Source: Erinaceus europaeus (Eukaryota; Chordata; Mammalia; Eulipotyphla; Erinaceidae). Taken from it: 64,000 nt of DNA. Position numbers and translations under genes: made by a program. Under the pieces are notes generated by a model. It saw only the letters and a program-made list of their open reading frames with translations. It made no database searches and was not told where the DNA came from. Shown here in pieces: positions 54,481-64,000 of this stretch (positions within the stretch are counted from its first letter, which is position 1; every line of letters starts with the position of its first letter). The stretch lies in contig NC_080166.1 in assembly GCF_950295315.1 (NCBI RefSeq), positions 97,469,141 through 97,533,140 on the forward strand, given 5' to 3'.

Positions 54481-54889
54481 TGTTGGTATGCTTTTAAAAA
54501 CCCCTTCTGTTTCATTTGGTTTAATCCCCCCTGCATTCTATTTACATAACACTGTATTCTATTTACATAACCTCTGTTAACAAACACCACCCTCCCTCCA
54601 GGGCATTGGTGGTTCAGTGGTAGAATTCTTGCCTGCTCCACCCTCTCTCCTTGTCATACCCTGATTTTCACCAGTCACTTTTCTCTCCACCCTCTCTGTG
54701 TCGCATCCTATTCCCACCCTACTGGGCTAGTATATTTATAAGGACAAGATTGTTTGTAGTTTTAGTTTAGCTTAGCTTGGTATAGATTGTGCTGCATCCT
54801 GCATGAATAAAGAGATACTGCATACAACCCAGCCATGAGTCCCGGGTCGTCTGTTACCCGCCCTTGAAGCCAGCCCGGCGAAAACAACA
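54481..54889 (+). mobile_element. Solo LTR, group LTR-1 (reference copy)
   Basis: 409 bp with an exact 6-bp duplication AGCTAT (54475-54480 and 54890-54895). It starts TGTTGGTATGC and ends GGCGAAAACAACA. TATTTATAA lies near 54730 and AATAAA near 54807. U3 has two TATTTAC motifs at 54539-54545 and 54560-54566. It shows the normal U5 against which the 1144 and 21230 copies are abnormal. Confidence 0.94.
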
Positions 54890-54895
54890 AGCTAT

Positions 54896-55966
54896 TATAA
54901 AGAACGTTGCTGTGAAAGTATCTATTAGATTGTTGGAAAGAGCTATGATGCGTTTTGCATAGAAAAACATAAAAAAATACCCCCTGAATTTTCTGACAAT
55001 CCAGTAAACACACACACACACACATATACATTAATAGCATTCTTGATGGCTACTGTAAGACACATTCCTGTAAATGTACTTATATTGTTAAACATTCTAA
55101 ATCATCATAATACATTTCTTTCCAGAAAGGTTATGTGAGGTTGGAAAGAAATCATCTGGTCCCCTTCTAAGTTCTTTAGAAGTTGTATCAACAAGTGTGA
55201 GGCAGAGTAAAGAGAAAAAACAAAGATAAATGTGTTAATAACATGTATACCTTATGTACACATGGGAGAGACTTAAAATTTCTGGGTAACTCCCCATGAG
55301 GCCCTCAGCATTATTTTAAGTAGTTTTGCCAGTGCAGTGGACCTTTGGAAGCAGAAAAGCACAGTAATGCCAGGCACCCATATGGGTTCAGTTTTGCCTG
55401 CTCTATTGACTAATTCTTTCTTTGTGTTTTTAAATGTCTTTTTACTCTAAGCCTCACCCATATTTCAGAGTCTGTTTCAGGGAATCAGTCTTTGGTAAAA
55501 TCTTATTTGGGGGATGCTAGACTTTTGCTTTCCTGCAGCTAAAGTACTTTATTCTTTAAATCCATGATGCTTTGATAGCAATAGTTATTTTTTTATTCAA
55601 AAATATCTGACTTTAAAGGAAAATGTGTACACTTCTAATACTGTAGTTTACAGTTTTAGAATACCAACAAAGCAGAGTGTAGTAAAGCAGAGTGAATAGA
55701 GAATTTGTATATATACTTTATATTCATTTTCAGTCATTTTTCACTTTAGATTTTAAAATTATTTGTAACTAATATAGAATAAATATATTCACTGAAAGGC
55801 TTATTCTGGAGATATATATGTTTTTTAGAGTAACTTTATTTGCTTGTAAATCATTAAATCACTGTCAGATTTATGTTCAATAGAATTATTAACCTCTTGT
55901 CTACTAAAACACTTTAATACTTCCCTGGAGTGGGTATATCCTAAAGTCATTTTCTCAATATTTATT
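54896..55966. other. No feature recognised
   Basis: AT-rich, with a short AC run at about 55009-55022. No repeat family or coding signature. Confidence 0.5.
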
Positions 55967-56306
55967 TCACTCTCTTCCACCCTCATGTATTTGGGTAGCT
56001 GAGTCCTTTTCTAGGGAAGCCCTAGAGCAGAATGACTGGTCAGGGCTCTGGATCTGAGCCAAGAGGGCATTGATCTGACTATAGGAATGGGTTCCAAAAG
56101 GAGTATTTGACTCTGTCACAGTAAAGGGAATTTGAGTGGAAGCTTCCTGAAGATAACTGGAAACTTTCCCTACTGATGAGAGTTTCTTTATAGTAAGATC
56201 ATTTTCCTCTCTCAGCTTATCTGAATGGATGGGTGGGGAGTATGTATGGGGAAGGAGTTGGCCTGGGATGGTGAAATTACATTTGCACAAGAATGAAAAC
56301 AGAGGG
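55967..56306 (-). other. Unidentified protein-like open frame (minus strand)
   Basis: A minus-strand frame is open from the SINE boundary at 56306 to a stop near 55967, about 110 codons. It contains segments such as KLREENDLTIKKLSSVGK and YSQINALLAQIQSPDQS, with a balanced composition unlike the AT-driven frames nearby. I do not recognise the protein. It could be a pseudogene scrap, an exon, part of an unknown repeat, or chance. The region further upstream on the minus strand is SINE, not coding. Confidence 0.3.
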
Positions 56307-56538
56307 GCCAGGTGGCAGTGCACCTGGTTAAGTGCAAACCCCACAGTGCACAAGGATCCAGGTTCAAGCCTCTGGGTCCCCACCTACAAGGGGAAAGCTT
56401 CACAAGTGGTGAAGCAGGGCTGCTGGTGTCTCTCTTTGTCTCTGTCTCTCTGTGTCTCCACCACTCCTCTAAATTTCTCTGTCTCTATCTAATAAGTAAA
56501 TAAGTACATAAATAAATAAATAAATAAATAAACATTTA
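56303..56538 (+). mobile_element. SINE-B with 14-bp duplication
   Basis: AAGAATGAAAACAG at 56289-56302 and 56539-56552. GGGGCCAGGTGGCAGTGCAC, AAGGATCCAGGTTCAAGCCT, GGTGAAGCAGGGCTGCTGG, and an AAATAAATAAAT tail. It is a complete copy. Confidence 0.95.
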
Positions 56539-57071
56539 AAGAATGAAAACAGAAACAAAAACTAACCAAAAAGACCATTTCCTATTCTTTCCCCACTGTT
56601 AGCCATGAATGTGAAGTCTGAACAGTAACTGATTCAGCTTCCAGACTGAAACAAAGCCAGCAGAGAAAGGAGAGCAAAGACAGGAGAATAAGGAGACCCA
56701 AGATTGGGTCACATGGAGGTCACATCAGAGACTCTCCTGTGGTTGGATTCCAGATTTCGAGCTTCAAAATTCCTTAGTGTTTAGATTAGACTCAGTTTTC
56801 TGTTAATTACAAGGAAAATACCCTACATGGTACTTGTGGTTGTTACCTGTTAGATACCATGTAGAATTTTATCAACTGCAAGTTGATCGAGACCTGCTGA
56901 CAGCCATATTTCTTTCCTTTGTCTTCTCTCTCACTTCTGGTAAATTGCTCCTTCCCAGTGTTCCTTCAAAGGAAGAGGCAGTAATCACTTCCCCAAGTGC
57001 TAGCCGTTGAGTACTGAACTCACCTCTTATGGTTTCTTTATACTTGCTTGTATGTTTGTAAACAGTCTTTC

Positions 57072-57280
57072 CAGGGACCAGGTGGTGGCGCGTGACAATG
57101 TGTAAGGACCTAGGTTCGAGCCCACAGTCCCTACCTGCAGGGAGAAAGCTTTGCTAGAGCTGAAGCAATGTTGCAGGAGTCTCTCTGTCTCTCCCTCTCT
57201 ATCATTTCTTCCCTCTAGATTTCTGGCTGTCTCTATCTGATAAATAAAATAAAGATAATTTTAAAAAAATTAAAAAATAA
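57072..57280 (+). mobile_element. SINE-B, plus strand
   Basis: GGGACCAGGTGGTGGCGCGT, GGACCTAGGTTCGAGCCCAC (B box), GAAGCAATGTTGCAGGAGTC, TTTCTGGCTGTCTCTATCTG and an AAATAAAATAAAGA tail. Confidence 0.93.
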
Positions 57281-58684
57281 TCTTTCCATTTTGCTTTCCT
57301 CCCTCACCTTGTTTAAGTTTTCTGTTTCCAGCTGGGATTATGAATATGTAAAAATTTTGCCTTCCTTTTTTTCTCTCTTTTTAACTACTCTCTGCCAGGT
57401 GTCTGGAAAAGTAGAATCCCCATGAATATTTACTGAATTAATGACCAAATGAGCATGGCGACTAAATTGAGTCACTGTCTCAGACTTATCTTTTTTTTTT
57501 TTTTTAATTTCAGAATGGTCCCATCTTTATTTCTTCATGCCCTGTCCTGAATTTTTCTCTCTATAACTATCTACCCACCCATTGAAAACAATTTTAATTT
57601 TGCACATCTTCTGAATCTTCTGAAAACATGAATTATTCTAAGTACATGCTTTTTCATTTTTTAAAAAGAAATTCTAACTCTTAGGGAATGTTAAAGTCAA
57701 TCAATGAAACGGAATTTAGTGGAGAACTTAATGTAGTATCTACATATGTTGGCTTATAATGATGCACACCTAAATCTTACATAAAGCTGTATTGTAGTGT
57801 TTCTTCAATTAAAAAAAATAGAGCTGAATCATATCAAATGCTGAGCTGTTTGCTTTGGTTTACTGTATTTTGTTATATCCTCCCAAGATTATTGTAAACT
57901 TTTTGAGGGCAATGATCAGTTTTCAGATGCTTCTTTTATAAAACCTGAGTAACAGTTATTGTTTAGGTAATAAAGGCTTAAAATAATATTCCTGGTATTT
58001 CAAGGGAAAAGGAATGATTCATCAAATCATGGAATTCTCCCTGATAAGTTTCTGAAAGCTGATTTTATTTTTATCTTGGTGTGGTGAAAAGTGAAAAAAA
58101 AACCCTATAAACATTGAATGAAAGCACTAAACTTTAAGATTTTGAATATAATACTGCAGTGTGCAGCTTGTTGGTATCACAGCAATTTAAATCTATTTTG
58201 TGGTTCCACATCCTTTCATAATAATAAAATAAGGAAGAGTGATTGTAAATTAATCAGTGGCATCAGTAGTGAGGATAAATGGCACAATTCTTCATTTAAT
58301 GCACACACTATTGATATTTTTCTCTGACTATGGAAGGCTTCCTAACTTAAAGTTTAGAGCAAATGCTGTAAACTCTGACCTCCCTTTCTGCTTTGAATTG
58401 AACCACTAAATTTGTTGTGATCCCAGAGAAGTCATTTAGTCCTGTTTGTACTTATATCAACCTAGCAAGACAACCTGTATTCAGGAATCTACCATACAAG
58501 AAAGTAATCTAAACATACTATGTCTGAGATAAGTTTCATTAAACTTTTAATAAAAATAAAGCCTCTAATAGATAACAGTTATAGTATTAAAATGGCAGTG
58601 TCAAAACTTAACATATAAACAAAACAGGCAATCTTAAATGTAAGCTCATATTTACACTGAGTAAATAGGCCTAGAAAAAGAGAG

Positions 58685-58717
<33 letters not shown>

Positions 58718-61700
58718 CGCCCTTGTTCATGTACCTAAGATTTCTCCCCTGTGAATAATAAAATCTCTCATTCCATGAAGTCAGCAGAAGAACTAAGTGT
58801 GATGGGCTGAGCTGCTCTCTGTAATATGCTTTGGAGGAGAGCAAATGTGCTTTGTCAATTAGCTAGTTATTACCTCTTTCCTTTTAAAAGGATCAACTTG
58901 GGCCGATTAGAAAACTAGAGAAAAGAAACTTTAACAGCAAGATGAGGATATTTAAACCAATAATGCAGGGGGACCAAATGGAAAGCATTAAAATGCATTA
59001 TTGATTGTTCAGCCTGGAAAAATAAGGTAATTACTCTGCAAATAGCAGGAAAAATGCACCAGACAGTCTACTGTGTCTCCTCAAGTTCTGTGATCTTATC
59101 TAACACATCCAAGGTAATAAAGATGTGAATGGTACTTTCAGATGAATTTGGAAATGTCTATTTCTATGGCACTTAAATTATCAAAGCCTTCTACAAACAG
59201 CAGGCAAACTTCCTGAGCAAACTTGCTGAGCCAGGTAGCTTATAAAGGTGACACACCTGGTCTCTGATCTTATAATTTACTGTACTACTAAAACTAGAGA
59301 AGATATGAATTATGCTTTGAATATTTTTATTACCTTCTGAAATCCATGTACAAAAATGGTTCTTTTTCTACCTGAAACTTCAACCTAGTACTAGTATTTT
59401 CCCATTTGTCTTGCTGCTTTTTCCCTGATAGTAAACACTATAAGGATTTTAAACTATTAGGGGGAATATTGTGTATTTCCAAACACCATCATTCATACCT
59501 CAAAGGATTTAAAATAGCTTTCCAAAGACCTCACATTATTATTCTAATAGGTGTTATTCTGCTAAGACAGTATACAACTAGCATGTAGGTACTGTGACAT
59601 TTCCACTTGCAAAATGTTTGAGCTTTTTGAAGAAGACATTATAAAGTGCTAGACTCCAGTACACATTTTCTCCAGTAGTTCTTGCTATCAAAAACAATCC
59701 TGTTCAACAGTGCATTAACAACATTTTTTTTCTCATAAGAAAATGTAAAGTCAAATTGTTGGAAACTAATCCATATCGGAAAGAGTGGGAGTGTATCTTA
59801 CTGGAATAAAACAAAGCATTACTGAAATTTTATAAGAAAGGATTAACCAACAAGGGCAACAAAAGGGAATGAATAAATAAAATAAAATAAATTTTAAAAA
59901 AAGAAAGGATTAACAAGTTACTCTATTTGTAGAGCCATATGAAAAAGCCAATATTTATCTTTGGCATGAGGATGACTTAGAACCAAAGGTAAGAAAAAGA
60001 GAGAAGGAAGAAAACTAATAGACAGGTTCCATAATCTTGGCAGGCCTGCAGAATAATATGGAAAAGTCTCCTGAGCTGTAGGGTTTTGAGCTTGACAGCC
60101 CTGCTATGTCATCCTTCCTGAGTACACACATCCTAATTGGAAATGTGGCATTTTATGCATACACACACATTCAGTCAGCATAAAAGGGCAATGCAGGTTT
60201 TAGAGACGATTCATCTTACACAGATAATATGCGTGGGGAAGGAGTGGAGCAAAACACATCACAAATCACCTTTTTTGTGGTTCTATGAAAGAAACACGTT
60301 CTTACTAGCTTCTGGTCAGATTTAGGGATTTCCATTTCTCTGTCCTCCTGATATTATTTAACTCTAAATGCCTACCACTTTATTTATAAAGTGAGCAGAC
60401 ATACTTTTGAGGAAAGATATCACCTGAGTTTTGTATACTTTAAAGGAGCTCTTACAGTCCTGTCATATGGTACCCAGTGTTAAAGAATGTTATTTCTCAT
60501 TTGGAGTATATTGATTGAGGCATTTCATTTTCTTCAGCTGTTTTTCCATGCCCTTTATATTTAGACACAATGAAGATAGCAGTGATTAATGAAAAAACAA
60601 AGTAATTTCCTACCTCGATGGCTACGTTTACTATACAAAACAGCATGTTTGTTTTGGGAAGGTCTTGGGGTCCATCATGCAAACTTTTGGGGAGCAATGT
60701 AGGGAAAGCAAACAAGCAACTGACAGATTAAGTATAATCACTTCATTAGAATCTTGTGATACAACTGTAGATGCTGGGAAAGCCTGTAGTTAGGGGTCTT
60801 TAATCTAAGCTAAATTGTCCTAAATATCAGGGCTAAATATGGCAGGAGAATAAAATGTTTGGCTGTGATTTATGTCTATTCCAAAGACCGTTCCCTGTAC
60901 TCCAGTACTTCCACCCTGTAATTCACTTTAAATAATTTGGAATCATCCTATTGTGTAAGACTTATTACCAGGTGAAATGAAGATGTACCCTGGAAGTAGA
61001 ATACTTTAGAGAATTATTATTTTAGTATTAAATTCTGGGCTCTGGCCATGAATGATGCTTTGTGAGAAAAGGCAAGTTGGAAATTAAAAAAAAAAAATAC
61101 TCCAACAGCTAAATTATAAACCATCTGGAGGAAATTTAATAATATATGAAAATTATCCAAATAACACAGGAAAAAGTATTTCAAGCAAATTAGTATTTTT
61201 GCTTTTGTCTGGATAGCTGGATAATTGTGTCAAACTCTAGCCAAAAATTAATCACTAGGAACATAGTCATCCTGAATTTTCATGATTACTTTCACTATAA
61301 TAATTGCGTGTCAATGTCAAAACCAATCTGGATTACATGCTGACTTTCTGCACTTAGGTATGTCTCTTCTTTAGTTATATTAATTTTCAGACATGCTCAT
61401 TTAGATCCACAGATAACTCAATTCATTCCAAAATTATACTCCTGAGATTCTTTTCTCTGACACTCCTAAAAGGTCTTCTTTTGCTAATCCAATCTCCCCA
61501 AAGCATTTTCACAATCAACAAATATGAATCATGCTATAGCATTTTGCAAAATCTAATAATCTACATTTTCTCATTCTTGGATATCACTCACCTGCAATTA
61601 CACCAGTGAAATGGACTTTTGTAATTCTTACAGAGCCAGATAACCAGATTATGGGAATTAAAGTTAGAAGACAGAGGCCATGTGGTATGAGATACAGAAC

Positions 61701-62306
61701 ATGGCTATTTAGGAGATAACATAGTAGAGGGTAATTATACTGGGGCTCTCTTTCTAAACCTTTATAAGATAAGACTTTCCTAATGATTCATATTGAATTA
61801 CATGGCAACACTGGAAAAGACTTGATGTCAAGATCTCATGTAGACTTCTTCCCTAATGAGCTGCTTATATATGGCGATTTCCTCCAGACATTACTTAAAA
61901 TTTCATAATTTATTTTATAGACTAGAGTAGTTCTTAGAAGAAGCCAACACATGTATTTTTCTATCATATCATTAAGCTCACCTATCTTCATTTCTAAAAA
62001 TAGTCTTCTAGAATATTTTGTTTTTAAAGTACAGAGAAATTCACTCTGTAGACCTTAATATTTAATAGGCACTAATTCCACAGGGTGGAAATCTTCTTAT
62101 GTTTTCTTATAAAGATAATGCTATAATCAATAACAAAACAATATTAAAAATATGATTTGGTTTGTGGTTTGGAATTAAATCTTATGTATTTGAAGAGTGA
62201 ACAATGATAGCTTAAACAAAGCATTTCTTTCACCATCTCAATTCTTGCTTCCTGGGATTTTATTGAGGTTGTTGACTTTTTGTGTGTGTTGAAAAAGCTT
62301 GATTTG
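57281..62306. other. Repeat-poor 5-kb stretch, no gene recognised
   Basis: The longest run without a recognised insertion. It contains only a GA microsatellite (58679-58719) and short A/T runs. Frames up to 72 codons lack domains and flanking splice signals that I could judge. The low repeat density, compared with about one SINE per kb elsewhere, may point to conserved non-coding sequence, especially around 58780-59260. Confidence 0.5.
58679..58719. repeat. (GA)n microsatellite
   Basis: AGAGAG run of about 40 bases with one AAG interruption, within otherwise repeat-poor DNA. Confidence 0.95.
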
Positions 62307-62631
62307 GGGAGCCGGGCTGTAGCACAGCGGGTTAAGCTCAGGTGGCGCAAAGCACAAGGACCGGCATAAGGATCCCGGTTCGAACCCCGGCTCCCCACCT
62401 GCAGGGGAGTCGCTTCACAGGCGGTGAAGCAGGTCTGCAGGTGTCTGTCTCTCCCCCTCTCTGTCTTCCCCTCCTCTCTCCATTTCTCTCTGTCCTATCC
62501 AACAACAATGACAACAACAACAATAATAACTACAACAATAAAACAACAAGGGCAACAAAAGGGAATAAATAAATAAAATAAATATTAAAAAAAAAAGAAA
62601 AACTAGAATAAATTTAAAAAAAAAAAAAAAA
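62307..62631 (+). mobile_element. Young SINE-A with 16-bp duplication
   Basis: GAAAAAGCTTGATTTG at 62291-62306 and 62632-62647 flanks a nearly undamaged copy: GGGGAGCCGGGCTGTAGCAC, CAGCGGGTTAAGCTCAGGTG, CCCGGTTCGAACCCCGGCTC, GGGGAGTCGCTTCACAGGCG and an ACAACAACAATAATAACTAC tail, then A-runs. Many CpGs survive. It is the best template in the window for this SINE. Confidence 0.96.
62377..62386 (+). promoter_or_regulatory. Pol III B box of the young SINE
   Basis: GGTTCGAACC is a perfect tRNA-type B box (GGTTCGANNCC). The A-box region is around 62320-62335 (TAGCACAGCGGG). Together they form the internal promoter of tRNA-derived SINEs. Confidence 0.85.
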
Positions 62632-62647
62632 GAAAAAGCTTGATTTG

Positions 62648-62892
62648 TATATTGTATTGAAAAGTTGATCTGCAGAGAAACAGAGTAACATTACAGTTCA
62701 AAGAAATCCATTAAAAATACTCCAGTAAAGAGCAAATTTGGCAGTATTTTTGCTAGAAATTAACAATAAGGTTTAAAATTATGTATATGTTTAGAAATAT
62801 ACTTTTTTTTATCTATTCAGCAGTAGGCCTTTCTTATGTACAATTTATTATAAAGCCACTGGGAATAAAAGTATTAAACATTAAGGGTTGGA
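62648..62892. other. No feature recognised
   Basis: Short AT-rich gap between the SINE and the L1 fragment. Confidence 0.5.
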
Positions 62893-64000
62893 GAGATAAC
62901 CCAACTTTAGTATGGTTACTAACTGTTTCCTGAAAGTTTTGTAGAGTTCATTTGTAAAGCCATCTGGTCCAGGACTTTTGTTGTTGGGGAGGTTCTTAAT
63001 AAAGGTTTCAATTTCTTTGTCTGTGATAGGTGCATTTAGATTTTGTAGTTCTTCTTGGTTCAGTTTTGGAAGGGCATATGCTTCTAGGAACTGTGCCATT
63101 TCTTCCAGATTCTCTAGCTTGGTGGCGTATAGTTCTTTATAAAAGTTTCACAGGATTCTCTGGATTTCTGTGGTGTCAGTTGTGATATCTCCTCCATCGT
63201 TTACAATTCTATTAAATTGAGTCTTCTCTCTTTTTTGTTTGGTGAGTCTGGCTAGGGGTTTGTCAATTTTGTTTAATCTTTCAAAGAACCAACATTTGGC
63301 TTCATTGATCTTTTGTATGGTTCTTTTATTTTCGATGTTGTTTATTTCTGCTCTAACTTTAGTGATTTCTGTCCTTCTGGATGCTTTAGGGTTCCTTTGT
63401 TCCTCTTCCTCTAAGTCCTTGAGGTGTGCAGTAAGGTCGTTCATTTGGGCTTCTTCTTGGTGTTTAATATGTGATTGTATGGCTATAAGTTTCCCTCTCA
63501 GTACTGCTTTAGCTGTGTCCCAAATATTTTGATAGGTTGTGTCTTCATTTTCATTTGTTTCCAGGAACATTTGAATTTCCTGCTTGAGTGAATCTCTGAC
63601 CCAGTGGTTTTTAAGGAGTATGTTGTTTAGTTTCCAAATTCTGTGACTTTTAATAATTGTCTGTTTGTTGTTAAATGTTAGTTTTACTCCACTGTGGTTT
63701 GAGAAGATACTTGGGATGAGTTCAATGTTCTTGAATTTATTGATGCTCTCTTTGTGGCCTAACATGTGGTCTATCCTTGGGTATATATTATGTGGATTTG
63801 AAAAGAAGGTGTATTCCAGTTTTTTGGGGTGAAGGACTCTGAAAATGTCCAAGAGGTCTAGTCTGTCAATCTCTTCATTCAATTCTCTTGTATCTTTGTT
63901 GGTTTTCTGCTTTGTTGATCTGTCTAAGTGTGAGAGTGGGGTATTGAAGTCTCCCACTATTATTGTATTACTATTGATGTTTTGAAATTCTTTCAGTAAG
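62893..64000 (-). pseudogene. L1 ORF2, partial, runs off window edge
   Basis: The minus-strand frame is open from the window edge at 64000 to a TGA at 63148-63150 and stays in the same frame to about 62900. It covers the endonuclease end ([25 protein letters not shown]), the linker, and the start of the reverse transcriptase ([15 protein letters not shown]). The TGA replaces an Arg codon in related copies, consistent with CGA-to-TGA decay. Catalytic Asp of the SDH motif is Asn here (codon at 63697-63699); the large L1 has Asp. The 3' end stops abruptly inside the reverse transcriptase with no poly(A). Confidence 0.92.

Noticed and set aside
62377..62386. Possible tRNA gene from a perfect B box
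   Set aside because: The flanking sequence is a tRNA-derived SINE with duplications and an A-rich tail; it cannot fold as a complete tRNA.

Overview
The window looks like nuclear DNA from a hedgehog (Erinaceidae, probably Erinaceus). The base composition is AT-rich and mammalian. No intact multi-exon host gene is visible. The main marker is a dense set of tRNA-derived SINEs whose head (GGTTCGAACCCC B box), pyrimidine-rich body and AAC/AAT-rich tail match hedgehog SINEs as I remember them; no database was searched. Repeat group names here (SINE-A to D, LTR-1 to 4, Rep-U) are local labels.

Layout. 1-9.7 kb: an L1 ORF1 scrap, a perfect 137-bp inverted repeat about 2 kb apart, LTR insertions at 1144, 7256 and 8557, several SINEs and a MaLR-type LTR. 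9.7-21.2 kb: mostly unrecognised DNA with about ten SINEs and a MER5A-like DNA transposon. 21230-21884: an LTR whose U5 holds the start of the HERPUD2 message (5' leader plus about 49 codons). 22.3-23.9 kb: an old L1/HAL1-like ORF1 relic cut by SINEs. 24190-33176: a nearly full-length L1 on the minus strand, bounded by a 14-bp target-site duplication and interrupted by an LTR, a small provirus and two SINEs. 33-57 kb: SINEs, L1 3' tails, Rep-U copies and three more LTRs among unrecognised sequence. 57.3-62.3 kb: almost repeat-free. 62307-62631: a young SINE. 62.9-64 kb: an L1 ORF2 on the minus strand, open to the window edge except for one stop.

The sequence is a nested record of retrotransposition, not a set of cooperating genes. 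Most LTR insertions have 6-bp duplications, as in class II (ERVK-like) elements. I saw no CRISPR array, operon or new defence system. The most unusual items are the HERPUD2 fragment inside an LTR, two LTRs with abnormally extended U5 ends, the perfect inverted repeat, and a coding-like 135-bp insert inside a SINE. Endogenous retroviral parts are described as found; nothing is reconstructed.
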